From the NCBI RefSeq assembly GCF_001855565.1, contig NZ_MKCR01000004.1:1-64000 (forward strand): a DNA stretch of 64,000 nt, read 5' to 3'. Under the pieces are notes generated by a model. The model searched no databases and was not told where the DNA came from. It worked only from the letters and a program-made list of their open reading frames with translations. A program made the position numbers and the translations under genes. Numbering within the stretch: the first letter of the stretch is position 1; each line of letters begins with the position of its first letter. This document shows positions 1 to 7,741 of the stretch, one piece after another. The DNA is from Chromobacterium amazonense (lineage in GTDB: Bacteria > Pseudomonadota > Gammaproteobacteria > Burkholderiales > Chromobacteriaceae).

Positions 1-1406
1 GCCTGCGCTGTGGCAAGTGCAAGCCGGTGTGCTCCACCCATGTGCCGCGCGCCAACCTCTTGTACAGCCCTCGCAACAAGATCCTCGGCGTCGGCCTGCT
101 GACCGAGGCCTTCCTGTACGAGGAGCAGACCCGCCGCGGCGTCAGCCTCAAACATTTTGAAGAACTGTCCGACGTGGCCGACCATTGCACGGTGTGCCAC
201 CGCTGCGTCAAACCCTGCCCTGTCAAGATCGATTTCGGCGACGTGTCGGTGGCGATGCGCAACTTCCTGCGCAAGTCCGGCCAGAAGAAGTTCAATCCCG
301 GCACCGCGCTGGGCATGGCCTTCCTCACCGCCAAGGACCCGGCCACGGTCAAAACCCTGCGCGCCGGCCTGGTCGGCGTCGCTTACAAGGCGCAGCGGCT
401 GGGCAACCAGGTCGGCAAGCGGCTGGGCTTATTGGGCGGACAAAAGAAACAGCCGCCGTCCACCGTCGGCCCGGCGCCGATCAAGCAGCAAGTGATCCAC
501 TTCATCAACCGGCCGATGCCGGGCGGCCTGCCCAAGAAAACCGCCCGCGCGCTCTTGGACGTGGAAGATCCGCACGTGGTGCCCGTGATCCGCAACCCCA
601 AGGCCGCGGAAGACGCCGAAGCGGTGTTCTACTTCCCCGGCTGCGGTTCGGAACGCTTGTTCAGCCAAGTGGGCCTCGCCACCCAGGCCATGCTGTGGCA
701 CGTCGGCGCGCAGACCGTGCTGCCGCCCGGCTACCTGTGCTGCGGCTATCCGCAGACCAGCGCCGGCTACCAGGACAAGGGCGACGCCATCACCACCGAG
801 AACCGCGTGCTGTTCCACCGCGTCGCCAACACGCTGAACTACCTGGACATCAAGACCGTGGTGGTCAGCTGCGGCACCTGCTTCGACCAGTTGGCCCACT
901 ACCGCTTCGAGGACATCTTCCCCGGCTGCCGCGTCATCGACATCCACGAATACCTGATGGAGAAAGGCGTGAAGCTGGACGGCATCCAGGGCCAGCAGTA
1001 TCTGTATCACGACCCCTGCCACACGCCGATGAAGACCCACCAGCCGCTGAAGGTGGTCAACGAGCTGATGGGCGGCGGCGTGCCGCTGACCGACCGCTGC
1101 TGCGGCGAGGCCGGCACCTTCGCCGCCAGCCGGCCGGACATCGCCACCCAGGTGCGCGCGCGCAAGGAGGAAGAAATCAACAAGAACCTGGCGGCGCTGA
1201 CCGGCGGCCAGCCGCCAGTCAAACCGGTGAAGATCCTGACATCCTGCCCGTCCTGTCTGCAGGGCCTGTCGCGCTACAACGACGACACCGGCACCGAGGC
1301 CGACTACATCGTGGTGGAGATCGCCCGTCACATCCTGGGCGAAAACTGGCTGCCGGAATACGTCGCCCGCGCGCGCGACGGCGGCATCGAGCGGGTGCTT
1401 TTATAA
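1..1406 (+). CDS. FAD/[4Fe-4S] oxidoreductase, C-terminal part (5' truncated by window)
   Basis: The reading frame is open from the first base and ends at TAA 1404-1406, so only the C-terminal ~467 residues are present. It opens inside a ferredoxin-type cysteine cluster (CGKCKPVC), followed by a second one (CTVCHRCVKPCP), so two [4Fe-4S] clusters are expected. Further on are the cysteine-rich motifs of the heterodisulfide-reductase/glycolate-oxidase GlpC type: FPGCGSE, LCCGYP, CGTC, DPCHTP, RCCGEAG and SCPSC. This arrangement fits the long (over 1,000 residues) fusion proteins with an N-terminal FAD-linked D-lactate/glycolate dehydrogenase-like half, which pass electrons from a 2-hydroxy acid to the quinone pool. 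The FAD half lies outside the window, so the substrate is an inference. Confidence 0.8.
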   Translation, partial: LRCGKCKPVCSTHVPRANLLYSPRNKILGVGLLTEAFLYEEQTRRGVSLKHFEELSDVADHCTVCHRCVKPCPVKIDFGDVSVAMRNFLRKSGQKKFNPGTALGMAFLTAKDPATVKTLRAGLVGVAYKAQRLGNQVGKRLGLLGGQKKQPPSTVGPAPIKQQVIHFINRPMPGGLPKKTARALLDVEDPHVVPVIRNPKAAEDAEAVFYFPGCGSERLFSQVGLATQAMLWHVGAQTVLPPGYLCCGYPQTSAGYQDKGDAITTENRVLFHRVANTLNYLDIKTVVVSCGTCFDQLAHYRFEDIFPGCRVIDIHEYLMEKGVKLDGIQGQQYLYHDPCHTPMKTHQPLKVVNELMGGGVPLTDRCCGEAGTFAASRPDIATQVRARKEEEINKNLAALTGGQPPVKPVKILTSCPSCLQGLSRYNDDTGTEADYIVVEIARHILGENWLPEYVARARDGGIERVLL

Positions 1407-1520
1407 GCGCCAGCCCCGGCCGATCCGTGCACTGCTCTGGCCGGGGCCCACCCAATACAAGCACATCAACATAGTACGTCGCGATAAAATGGCGGATTGA
1501 ACTGCCGCGGAAATCCGACC

Positions 1521-2630
1521 ATGCTGCTGCGCACCGACCGCGATGCCCTGCTCTCGCCGCTGGCCACTGTCTGCGGCGTGGTGGAGCGCCGCCACACCCT
1601 GCCCATCCTGTCCCACGCCCTGCTGCAAGCCGACGGCGAAACGCTCGCCTTCACCGCCAGCGATCTGGACATCCAGGTGGAAAGCCAGCGCAAAGCCCAT
1701 GCCGAACAAACCTTCCGGCTATGCGTGCCGGCGCGCAAGCTGCTAGACATCCTGCGCGCGCTGCCCGCCGGCTGCGAGCTGCAGCTGAAACAGCAGGGCA
1801 GCCAATTGCTGCTGCAGGCCGCCGGCAGCCGCTTCCAGCTGCAAACCCTGCCGGCCGAAAACTTCCCCTTGCTGGCGGCCGACGACGACGCCACAAGCGA
1901 CCTGGCGCTGAGCCAAGGCGAGCTGAAGCGCAAGCTTGGCCAAATCCTCTATGCCATGGCCGACCACGACATCCGGCCCTACCTGAACGCGCTATTGCTG
2001 CAACTCGATGGCGAGGCGCTGCGGCTGATCGCCTCCGACGGCATCCGCCTAGCCTTGCAGCGCTACCCGCTGCCGCAGGCGCAAGCGCCGCGGCAAATGC
2101 TGCTGCCGCGCAAGGCCGCGCTGGAGCTGGCCAAACTGCTGGCCGATCAGGACGAAACGATAGTGCTGATGCTGGGCGCTCGCCAGCTCGACTGCCGGCT
2201 GGGCGACACGCGGCTGCGCTGCAAGCTGGTGGATGCCCGCGCGCCGGATTACCTGCGCCTGTTGCCGGACAAACATGACTGCGAACTGACCCTGCCCCGC
2301 CAGGCCTTGCTGCAAGCCGTGCAGCGGGTGGCGGTGCTGGCGCACGCCAAGATCCGCCAACTGGAGCTGGCGGTCCGCCCCGGACAGCTGGCGCTGCGCT
2401 GCCGCAACGCTGAGCGCGAAGAGGCGGAAGAGATTCTGCCCGCCGACTGGCAGGGCGAACCGCTAGACGCCAGCTTCAATCTGCAATACCTGCTGGACGT
2501 GCTGGACGTGCTGAGCCACCTTCCCGCCGAGCATCTGCGCTTCGGCCTCGGCGCGGGCCAGCGCGGCTTGCTGGTCACCAACCCAGAGGATCCGCACTTT
2601 CTGTATCTGGCGATGCCGCTGCGCGGTTGA
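1521..2630 (+). CDS. DNA polymerase III beta-clamp (DnaN) paralogue
   Basis: The 369-residue protein has the usual sliding-clamp length and aligns by eye with DnaN throughout: LLSPLATVCGVVERRHTLPIL near the N-terminus, VPARKLLDILRALP, RPYLNALLL, SDGIRLAL, KLVDARAPDYLRLLP, EEAEEILP, YLLDVLDVL and a terminal MPLRG. The C-terminal MPxR that lines the client-peptide pocket is kept, but the last residue is G instead of L and the pocket segment reads DGIRLA where E. coli has DGHRLA. The ATG at 1521 gives the normal N-terminus; 1497 would add eight atypical residues. No dnaA, recF or gyrB is nearby, so this is probably a second clamp gene and not the replicative dnaN, although the rest of the genome is not visible. 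Confidence 0.75.
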   Translation: MLLRTDRDALLSPLATVCGVVERRHTLPILSHALLQADGETLAFTASDLDIQVESQRKAHAEQTFRLCVPARKLLDILRALPAGCELQLKQQGSQLLLQAAGSRFQLQTLPAENFPLLAADDDATSDLALSQGELKRKLGQILYAMADHDIRPYLNALLLQLDGEALRLIASDGIRLALQRYPLPQAQAPRQMLLPRKAALELAKLLADQDETIVLMLGARQLDCRLGDTRLRCKLVDARAPDYLRLLPDKHDCELTLPRQALLQAVQRVAVLAHAKIRQLELAVRPGQLALRCRNAEREEAEEILPADWQGEPLDASFNLQYLLDVLDVLSHLPAEHLRFGLGAGQRGLLVTNPEDPHFLYLAMPLRG

Positions 2631-2652
2631 ACGACTACCTTAGGAGAACCCC

Positions 2653-2928
2653 ATGTGCGTCATCCCGCTGCTGATTCCCGACGATTACCAGCGCATCGGC
2701 GCGCAACTGGCCGAACTGCAGCAAGACTCCGCCTACGCCTGCCGCAGCCTGGGCGACCTGTCCCGCGCGCCCGACGCCGACGAGGCCCTGGCGCAGGCCG
2801 AGGCGCAGCTGCCGATCCGCGAGCGCACGACGGAGGACGACGCCTGGCTGGCGCGCAATATCGACATGGCCGCCTGCAGCCGCGCCGGTCTAGCCATGCA
2901 TATGCTGAATCAGCAAGCTTTGATCTGA
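2653..2928 (+). CDS. small hypothetical protein (91 aa)
   Basis: A 91-residue protein that I do not recognise. It starts at an ATG placed after a clear ribosome binding site (TAGGAGAACCCC). It has no signal peptide or membrane segment. The composition is acidic and Ala/Leu-rich, and the middle looks helical. It lies 22 bp after the DnaN paralogue and 40 bp before the isochorismatase-family gene, on the same strand, so the three may be co-transcribed. Codon usage resembles its neighbours, which supports a real gene. Confidence 0.6.
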   Translation: MCVIPLLIPDDYQRIGAQLAELQQDSAYACRSLGDLSRAPDADEALAQAEAQLPIRERTTEDDAWLARNIDMAACSRAGLAMHMLNQQALI

Positions 2929-2968
2929 AGCGCCGCGCCCAGGCGCGCCCACTCACTGGAGAATAAAC

Positions 2969-3493
2969 ATGCCCGATACCGCCCTGTTGATCATCGACGT
3001 CCAAGTCGGCGTCGTCGAAGGCGAGTTGCGCGCCGCCCGTCTCGATTCGGTGCTAGACAAGCTCAACCTCGCCATCGCCAAGGCCCGCCAGCGCGGCATG
3101 CCGGTGATTTTCGTCCAGCATGAGGAAGACGATCTGCCGCATGGCTCGGCCGCTTGGCAGCTGCATCCCAAGCTGGCGCGGCAAGACGGCGACCTGCTCG
3201 TATTCAAGCGCTACGGCGACAGCTTCTGCGAAACCGATCTGGCGCAGCTGCTGCAAGCTCACGGCGTCAGCAAGCTGTGGATAGGCGGCGCCGCCACCGA
3301 TTTCTGCGTGGACAGCACGCTGCGCAACGCGGTGTCGCGCGGCTACCAGGTCACCGTCATCGGCGACGCCCACACCACGGTCAGCGCCTTCGCGCTCAGC
3401 GGCGAACAGGTGATAGACCACTTCAACGCCGCATGGGGCGCCTGCAGCGCCACCCCGCAGCCGCTGCGGGTGCTGTCGGCGGCCGAGCTGTGA
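2969..3493 (+). CDS. isochorismatase-family cysteine hydrolase
   Basis: A 174-residue cytosolic hydrolase of the isochorismatase/nicotinamidase fold. The catalytic triad is visible: Asp in LLIIDVQVG near the N-terminus, a Lys in VFKRYGDSF, and the nucleophilic Cys in GAATDFCVDSTLRNA with the preceding cis-peptide region. The length is typical of the small single-domain branch. Members hydrolyse amides or vinyl ethers, and the substrate cannot be read from the sequence. The ATG follows a good SD (TGGAGAATAAAC). An intrinsic terminator shared with the convergent chitinase gene lies just downstream. Confidence 0.85.
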   Translation: MPDTALLIIDVQVGVVEGELRAARLDSVLDKLNLAIAKARQRGMPVIFVQHEEDDLPHGSAAWQLHPKLARQDGDLLVFKRYGDSFCETDLAQLLQAHGVSKLWIGGAATDFCVDSTLRNAVSRGYQVTVIGDAHTTVSAFALSGEQVIDHFNAAWGACSATPQPLRVLSAAEL

Positions 3494-3513
3494 ATCCGGG
3501 CAGGCCATGAAAA

Positions 3514-3540
3514 ACGGCGGGGCAAGCCCCGCCGTCTTCT
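3514..3540. terminator. bidirectional intrinsic terminator
   Basis: A perfect 10-bp GC-rich stem (ACGGCGGGGC/GCCCCGCCGT, 3514-3535, two-base loop) lies between the convergent isochorismatase-type gene and the chitinase gene. On the minus strand it is followed by TTTT, so it should end the chitinase transcript; on the plus strand it is followed by CTTCT. Confidence 0.8.
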
Positions 3541-3553
3541 CATCCGCGCCTGC

Positions 3554-5161
3554 TTACTTCTTCACCGCCTTGGCTTTCGCCGCGGCTGCGGCCTCCGCGC
3601 GACGCTTGGCGGCGGTGGCGACGTCCAGGCGCACCTCCGCGCTGGTCTTCAGCAGCGTAGCCTGGGCGTCGTCGCCGTCCAGCGACCAGCTGAATACGCC
3701 CCCCAGCTGTTGCGAGCGCACGTAGTCGAGCTTGCCGCGTATGGTGGCCGGATCGTCATAGCTCCAGAACTCATTGCCGTCGTAGGTCCACAGCTGCTTG
3801 GCCACCGGGCTGTTGAACTGCTTGGCGCTGCGCTTCACCAGGATGCGGTAATCCTCGATGCCCTGCTCGTAGGTGCCCTTGGCCGGGCCGGTGGCCACCT
3901 GGTACAGGCCGTCCCCCTTCGGACCGGCGGCGACGCCCGCCCAGCCGCGGCCGTAGAACGGCAGGCCGACGTTGATCTTGGCGCGCGGCACGCCGGCGTT
4001 CACCAGGGTTTTCACCGCGTCGTCGACGGTGTAATAAACCTGGTCGCCAGTCACCGGCGCGGCCGGATCGCGGTAGAGGTTGGACTGGAAGTTGGTCGGC
4101 CCCTTGGCGTCCCAGCCGCCGTGGAAGTCGTAGGTCATCACGTTGATCCAGTCGAGATAGCTGCTGTAGGCGGCCGGCTCGGTGTTGCGGATCTTGTCGA
4201 CGCCTGAGCCGATGGCGGCGGTCAGGTAGTAGCGGCGCTTGTTGGCCGTGGACAGCGCGTTCAGCTGGTTGCGGAACTCGGCCATCAGCAGCGTGTAGTT
4301 CTGCTTGTCGTTGGGATCGACGGTATTGGTCGGCAGCCCGCCGCCGCCCGGGTATTCCCAATCGATGTCGAAGCCGTCGAACACGCCGAGCGCCGCCGCC
4401 TGTCCGCCGGCGTTCTCGCCCACCGGCAGATTGCCCTTGATGTAGAGGTCGATGCACGAGCTGACCATCGCCTTGCGGCCGGCGTCGGTGGCGGCGAACT
4501 TGCCGAAGTTCTTAGACCAGGTCCAGCCGCCCAGCGAGATCAGCACCTTCAGTTGCGGGTTGGCCAGCTTCAGCTTGCGCAGCTGATTGAAGTTGCCGCG
4601 CAGCGGATCGTTCCAGTTGTCGCCCTTGCCGTCCACCGACTCGTTGGCGGCGAAGGCGCGCTGATAGTCGGCCCAGGCGTCGCCTCCATCGCCATTGCCG
4701 TTCTCGGCGCGGGTCACCATGCCGCACTTGCCGTCGGCGTAGACATTGCCAAACGCGTAGTTGAGAAAGGTCAGTTGCTTGTCGCCGCCGGACTTCACCA
4801 AGTTGAAGACCTTGTAGTTGCGGTCGTAGATGCCCCACTGGGCGAAGTAGGAGCCGACATTGCGGCCCACGGTCGGGGTGGGTTCCGGCGGCACGCCGCT
4901 GCTGGGCTGGCCCGGATCTGCCGGCGAACACTCGCTGGCCGGGCGCTCCTGCCAGGCGCCCCATTGACTGCTGCCCGGCTGTTCGCCCTGGGTCCACCAG
5001 CTGGCGCGCCAGGTCTTGCCGCTGAAAGTGGCGTAATCGCCGGCGTTGTAAACCTGGGAGCTGCTCCACGGCGAGCAGCTGGGCGCGGCCCAAACCGCCT
5101 GGGTCAACGCGAAGGCGGCGCCGATAGCCAGCAGTGTGCGCGACAAGGGGAAATGCAGCAT
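3554..5161 (-). CDS. secreted GH18 chitinase with N-terminal chitin-binding domain
   Basis: The 535-residue precursor hydrolyses beta-1,4-GlcNAc linkages of chitin outside the cell. In order: a signal peptide (MLHFPLSRTLLAIG...AVWA), a CBM5/12-type chitin-binding module at about residues 27-75 with conserved aromatics (VYNAGDYATFSG, WRASWW), a Pro/Ser/Gly linker, and a GH18 catalytic domain with the DxxDxDxE motif as FDGFDIDWEYP. The protein ends in an unusual helical Ala/Lys-rich tail. The ATG at 5161 is chosen because it follows a strong SD (CGAGGAGAATCACC) and starts the signal peptide; the in-frame ATG at 5197 would add charged residues. The gene is monocistronic, with a quorum-sensing-type box upstream (5303-5318). 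Confidence 0.93.
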   Translation of the reverse strand: MLHFPLSRTLLAIGAAFALTQAVWAAPSCSPWSSSQVYNAGDYATFSGKTWRASWWTQGEQPGSSQWGAWQERPASECSPADPGQPSSGVPPEPTPTVGRNVGSYFAQWGIYDRNYKVFNLVKSGGDKQLTFLNYAFGNVYADGKCGMVTRAENGNGDGGDAWADYQRAFAANESVDGKGDNWNDPLRGNFNQLRKLKLANPQLKVLISLGGWTWSKNFGKFAATDAGRKAMVSSCIDLYIKGNLPVGENAGGQAAALGVFDGFDIDWEYPGGGGLPTNTVDPNDKQNYTLLMAEFRNQLNALSTANKRRYYLTAAIGSGVDKIRNTEPAAYSSYLDWINVMTYDFHGGWDAKGPTNFQSNLYRDPAAPVTGDQVYYTVDDAVKTLVNAGVPRAKINVGLPFYGRGWAGVAAGPKGDGLYQVATGPAKGTYEQGIEDYRILVKRSAKQFNSPVAKQLWTYDGNEFWSYDDPATIRGKLDYVRSQQLGGVFSWSLDGDDAQATLLKTSAEVRLDVATAAKRRAEAAAAAKAKAVKK

Positions 5162-5277
5162 GGTGATTCTCCTCGATTCGATGATGATGCGGCGCATGCG
5201 GCGCCCTGACCCTGCAAACCCGATGCTGAACGCAGCATGTGGTATTACATTGGTATCAGAATCGAAAGTCCCACTGC

Positions 5278-5283
5278 AGAATA
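5278..5283 (-). promoter_or_regulatory. candidate -10 element of the chitinase promoter
   Basis: On the minus strand TATTCT (5283-5278) is a 4/6 match to the sigma-70 -10 hexamer, about 115 bp upstream of the chitinase ATG. No good -35 exists 17 bp upstream; that position is covered by the CviR-like box, as expected for a promoter that depends on an activator. Confidence 0.45.
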
Positions 5284-5302
5284 CAAGGAGAAAGTAAACT
5301 AC

Positions 5303-5318
5303 CTGTCATTTAGGTCAG
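5303..5318 (-). promoter_or_regulatory. CviR/LuxR-type quorum-sensing box upstream of chitinase
   Basis: Read on the plus strand the site is CTGTCATTTAGGTCAG. The reported CviR consensus of Chromobacterium violaceum, as I recall it, is CTGNCCNNNNGGNCAG; this site matches every fixed position but one. Its centre (5310.5) lies 30 bp from the centre of the candidate -10 and about 40 bp from the predicted start of transcription, the spacing used by LuxR-family activators at class II promoters. Chitinase is a known CviR-controlled trait in that genus. Confidence 0.65.
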
Positions 5319-5344
5319 ATGGTCTGGAGTAGAAGCCAGGCAAC

Positions 5345-5371
5345 AAAAAAGGAGGCTCGCGCCTCCTTTTT
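5345..5371. terminator. bidirectional intrinsic terminator
   Basis: The stem GGAGGC/GCCTCC (5351-5366, loop TCGC) is flanked by AAAAAA on one side and TTTTT on the other, which extends the stem and supplies a U-tract in either direction. It ends the transcript of the small His-rich protein gene on the minus strand and separates it from the chitinase promoter. Confidence 0.85.
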
Positions 5372-5397
5372 GCTGTTATCGAGATGGACCCGACCGT

Positions 5398-5640
5398 TTA
5401 GCCCGCCTTTTTAGCGTGGTGCGGCTTCTTGTGATGCTTGTGGTGATGGTGCTTTTTCGCAGCCTGGGCCTTTTGCGCGGCCGGAGCGGAGCTGGCCTTC
5501 TTGGCATGCTTCTTGTGATGATGCTTGTGGTGCGCCGGCGCGGCAGCCTTGGCGGCCGGAGCGGAAGCGTCCGCGGCGTAGGTGGCGACGGAGGTCAGGC
5601 CCAGGGCAGCGGCCAACAGGAGGGCGGTCAGTTTTTTCAT
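5398..5640 (-). CDS. small exported His/Lys/Ala-rich protein
   Basis: An 80-residue precursor with a clear Sec signal peptide (MKKLTALLLAAALGLTSVATYA, cut expected after AYA/ATYA). The mature ~57 residues are almost entirely Ala, Lys and His, with clusters such as HHKHHHKKHAKK and KKHHHHKHHKK. The mature chain should be very basic, unstructured and able to bind metal ions such as Ni, Zn or Cu. It is reminiscent of acid-shock (Asr-like) or His-rich periplasmic proteins, but I cannot assign it to a family. The SD (GGGAGACTGACC) decides the start. It has its own terminator and lies next to, but separate from, the chitinase gene. Confidence 0.75.
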   Translation of the reverse strand: MKKLTALLLAAALGLTSVATYAADASAPAAKAAAPAHHKHHHKKHAKKASSAPAAQKAQAAKKHHHHKHHKKPHHAKKAG

Positions 5641-5771
5641 GGTCAGTCTCCCGAATCCAGGTAGGGGATTGTTGTCTGGAGCGCCACTCGGCGCATCCTT
5701 GGACTCATCTTAGGCAGGCCGCCCTATTCCGTCTGTGAGTCCCATGTAAGCGGGTGTAACCAATCGTAATA

Positions 5772-7088
5772 TCAGCGGGCGGATTCGACCTCGGCCACCG
5801 CCGGCGGTATCCGCGTCACCAGCAGCTGGTCGATGCGGTAATTGTCGATGTCCACCACTTCAAACTTGTAGCCTTCAAACTCCACGTTGTCGGTCCGTTT
5901 GGGAATCTTGCGCAGCATGTACATCATGAAGCCGGCGATGGTTTCGTAATTCTCATCATCCGGGAACGCCTCGATATCCAGCGCCCGCAGCACGTCTTCC
6001 ACCGGCGTGGCGCCGTCCACCAGCCAGGAGCGCTCGTCGCGCTTGACGATCTGCTCCTCCTGGAACTGGCTGACCAGGTCGCCCATCACCGTGCTCATCA
6101 CGTCGTTGAGGGTGATCACCCCCACCACCAGCGCGTATTCGTTCATCACCACCGCGAAGTCCTCGCGCGAGGCCTTGAAGCGCTCCAGCAGCTCGGACAG
6201 GGTCAGCGAATCCGGGATGATCAGCACATTGCGTATCGTCAGCTCGCGCTTCATCGACAGGCTTTGCTGGTTGATCAGCCGCATCAGGATGTCCTTGGAA
6301 TCGACATAGCCGATCACCGAGTCGATCACGCCGTCGCACACCAGAAACTTGGTATGCGGATGTTCGGCGATCTTCTGCTTGATGCTGGCTTCGTCCTCAT
6401 GCAGCGTGAAGTAAATGATGCTTTCGCGGGCGGTCATCGACGACGGCACTGTGCGGCTTTCCAGCTCGAACACGTTTTCGATCAAATGATGCTCGCGCTG
6501 CTGCAACACGCCCGCCTCGGCGCCAGCGTCCATCATCGCCACGATATCGGCCGAGGTGAGATCGTCCGGCCGGCCGGTGGGCACGCCGAACAGGCGGAAA
6601 AACACATTGGCCAGGCCGTTGAACAGCCACACCAGCGGGCTGCACACCCGCACGCAGAACAGCATGGGCCGCACCACCAGCAGCGCGATGCGCTCCGGCG
6701 CCACCATGCCCAGACGCTTGGGCATCAGGTCGGCGAACAACACGAACAAGGAGGTAACTGTGACGAAGGACAGGATGAAGCTCAGATGCTCCACCCATGG
6801 CGCAGGCGACACCAGATGCAGCATGGCGGAGAAATACGGCGTGAAGGCCGCCTCGCCCAGGATACCGGCCAGGATGGCCACGGCGTTCAGGCCGATCTGC
6901 ACCACGGTGAAAAAGTGCCCCGGCTGTTCCTGCAGCTCCAGCACCCGCTCGGCGTTGGCATTGCCCTCCTCCGCCAGCTGGCGCAGCTTGATCTTGCGCG
7001 CGGCGGCCAGAGAGATTTCCGACACCGAGAAAAAGGCGCTGGCCGCAATCAGCAGCCCAATGACAAAAAGACTATTGGCAAAACTCAC
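5772..7088 (-). CDS. CNNM/CorC-type membrane protein (HlyC/CorC family)
   Basis: A 438-residue inner-membrane protein. Its N-terminal third is a DUF21/CNNM transmembrane domain (three to four helices, including SLFVIGLLIAASAFFSVSEISLAAARKIKLRQL, a typical opening). The middle carries two CBS domains (around residues 200-330) and the end a CorC_HlyC domain (about 345-430, with DDENYETIAGFMMYML). The family is linked to Mg2+/Co2+ efflux and is often mislabelled haemolysin. The start is a GTG at 7088 after GGGAAT. The gene is transcribed away from the HIT gene, with about 250 bp between them. Confidence 0.87.
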   Translation of the reverse strand: MSFANSLFVIGLLIAASAFFSVSEISLAAARKIKLRQLAEEGNANAERVLELQEQPGHFFTVVQIGLNAVAILAGILGEAAFTPYFSAMLHLVSPAPWVEHLSFILSFVTVTSLFVLFADLMPKRLGMVAPERIALLVVRPMLFCVRVCSPLVWLFNGLANVFFRLFGVPTGRPDDLTSADIVAMMDAGAEAGVLQQREHHLIENVFELESRTVPSSMTARESIIYFTLHEDEASIKQKIAEHPHTKFLVCDGVIDSVIGYVDSKDILMRLINQQSLSMKRELTIRNVLIIPDSLTLSELLERFKASREDFAVVMNEYALVVGVITLNDVMSTVMGDLVSQFQEEQIVKRDERSWLVDGATPVEDVLRALDIEAFPDDENYETIAGFMMYMLRKIPKRTDNVEFEGYKFEVVDIDNYRIDQLLVTRIPPAVAEVESAR

Positions 7089-7335
7089 TTTGATTCCCGA
7101 CTGTTTATGGTTCTGGAACGCCTGCCGGCGCTTGGCGCCGTCGACCGAACCCGATCCCGCGCCGCCCAGCCGTCATGATGGTACGGTTGGCGCGGACGCG
7201 CCTTGACGCAGATGCGCTGCCGGGCTGGATGGAGCGCCGCAACGCCCACTCTGTCAGTATAACAGACCGCCATGACTGCCCCATTGCGCATAGCGGGGGT
7301 AGAATCGACGCCACGATAGCAACAGGAAACGCATC

Positions 7336-7734
7336 ATGGATTGTGAATTGTGTCAGGCTCCCGCCGGCGAGCTGCTGTTCGAAGACGCCTGGCTGCGGGT
7401 GCTTCTGGTCGACGAGCCCGGCTATCCCGGCTTCTGCCGCGTGATCTGGCGCGGCCATGTCGCCGAGATGACCGATCTCCCGCCCGATCAACGCCAGCAC
7501 CTGATGGATTGGGTCTACCGCACCGAGACGGCGCTGCGCCGGGTGATGCGGCCGGCCAAGATCAACCTGGCCAGCCTAGGCAATATGGTGCCGCATCTGC
7601 ACTGGCATGTGATTCCGCGCTTTGCCGACGACGCCCACTTCCCCAGCCCGATCTGGGCCGCGCCGCGCCGCGCCAGCGCCGATCACGGCCTGCCGGAGCT
7701 GGCCGCGCAATTGCGCGCCGCGCTGGCCGGCTGA
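7336..7734 (+). CDS. HIT-family nucleotide hydrolase/transferase
   Basis: A 132-residue cytosolic protein of the histidine-triad superfamily. The active-site signature H-x-H-x-H-x-x is seen as HLHWHVIP near residue 82, preceded by the expected LASLGNMVP. It resembles the short proteobacterial HIT proteins that act on nucleoside phosphoramidates or AMP-lysine-type conjugates; the substrate is unknown. The ATG has an SD at ACAGGAAACGCATC. Its stop lies 7 bp from the stop of the convergent chemoreceptor gene. Confidence 0.85.
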   Translation: MDCELCQAPAGELLFEDAWLRVLLVDEPGYPGFCRVIWRGHVAEMTDLPPDQRQHLMDWVYRTETALRRVMRPAKINLASLGNMVPHLHWHVIPRFADDAHFPSPIWAAPRRASADHGLPELAAQLRAALAG

Positions 7735-7741
7735 TGCCCGC

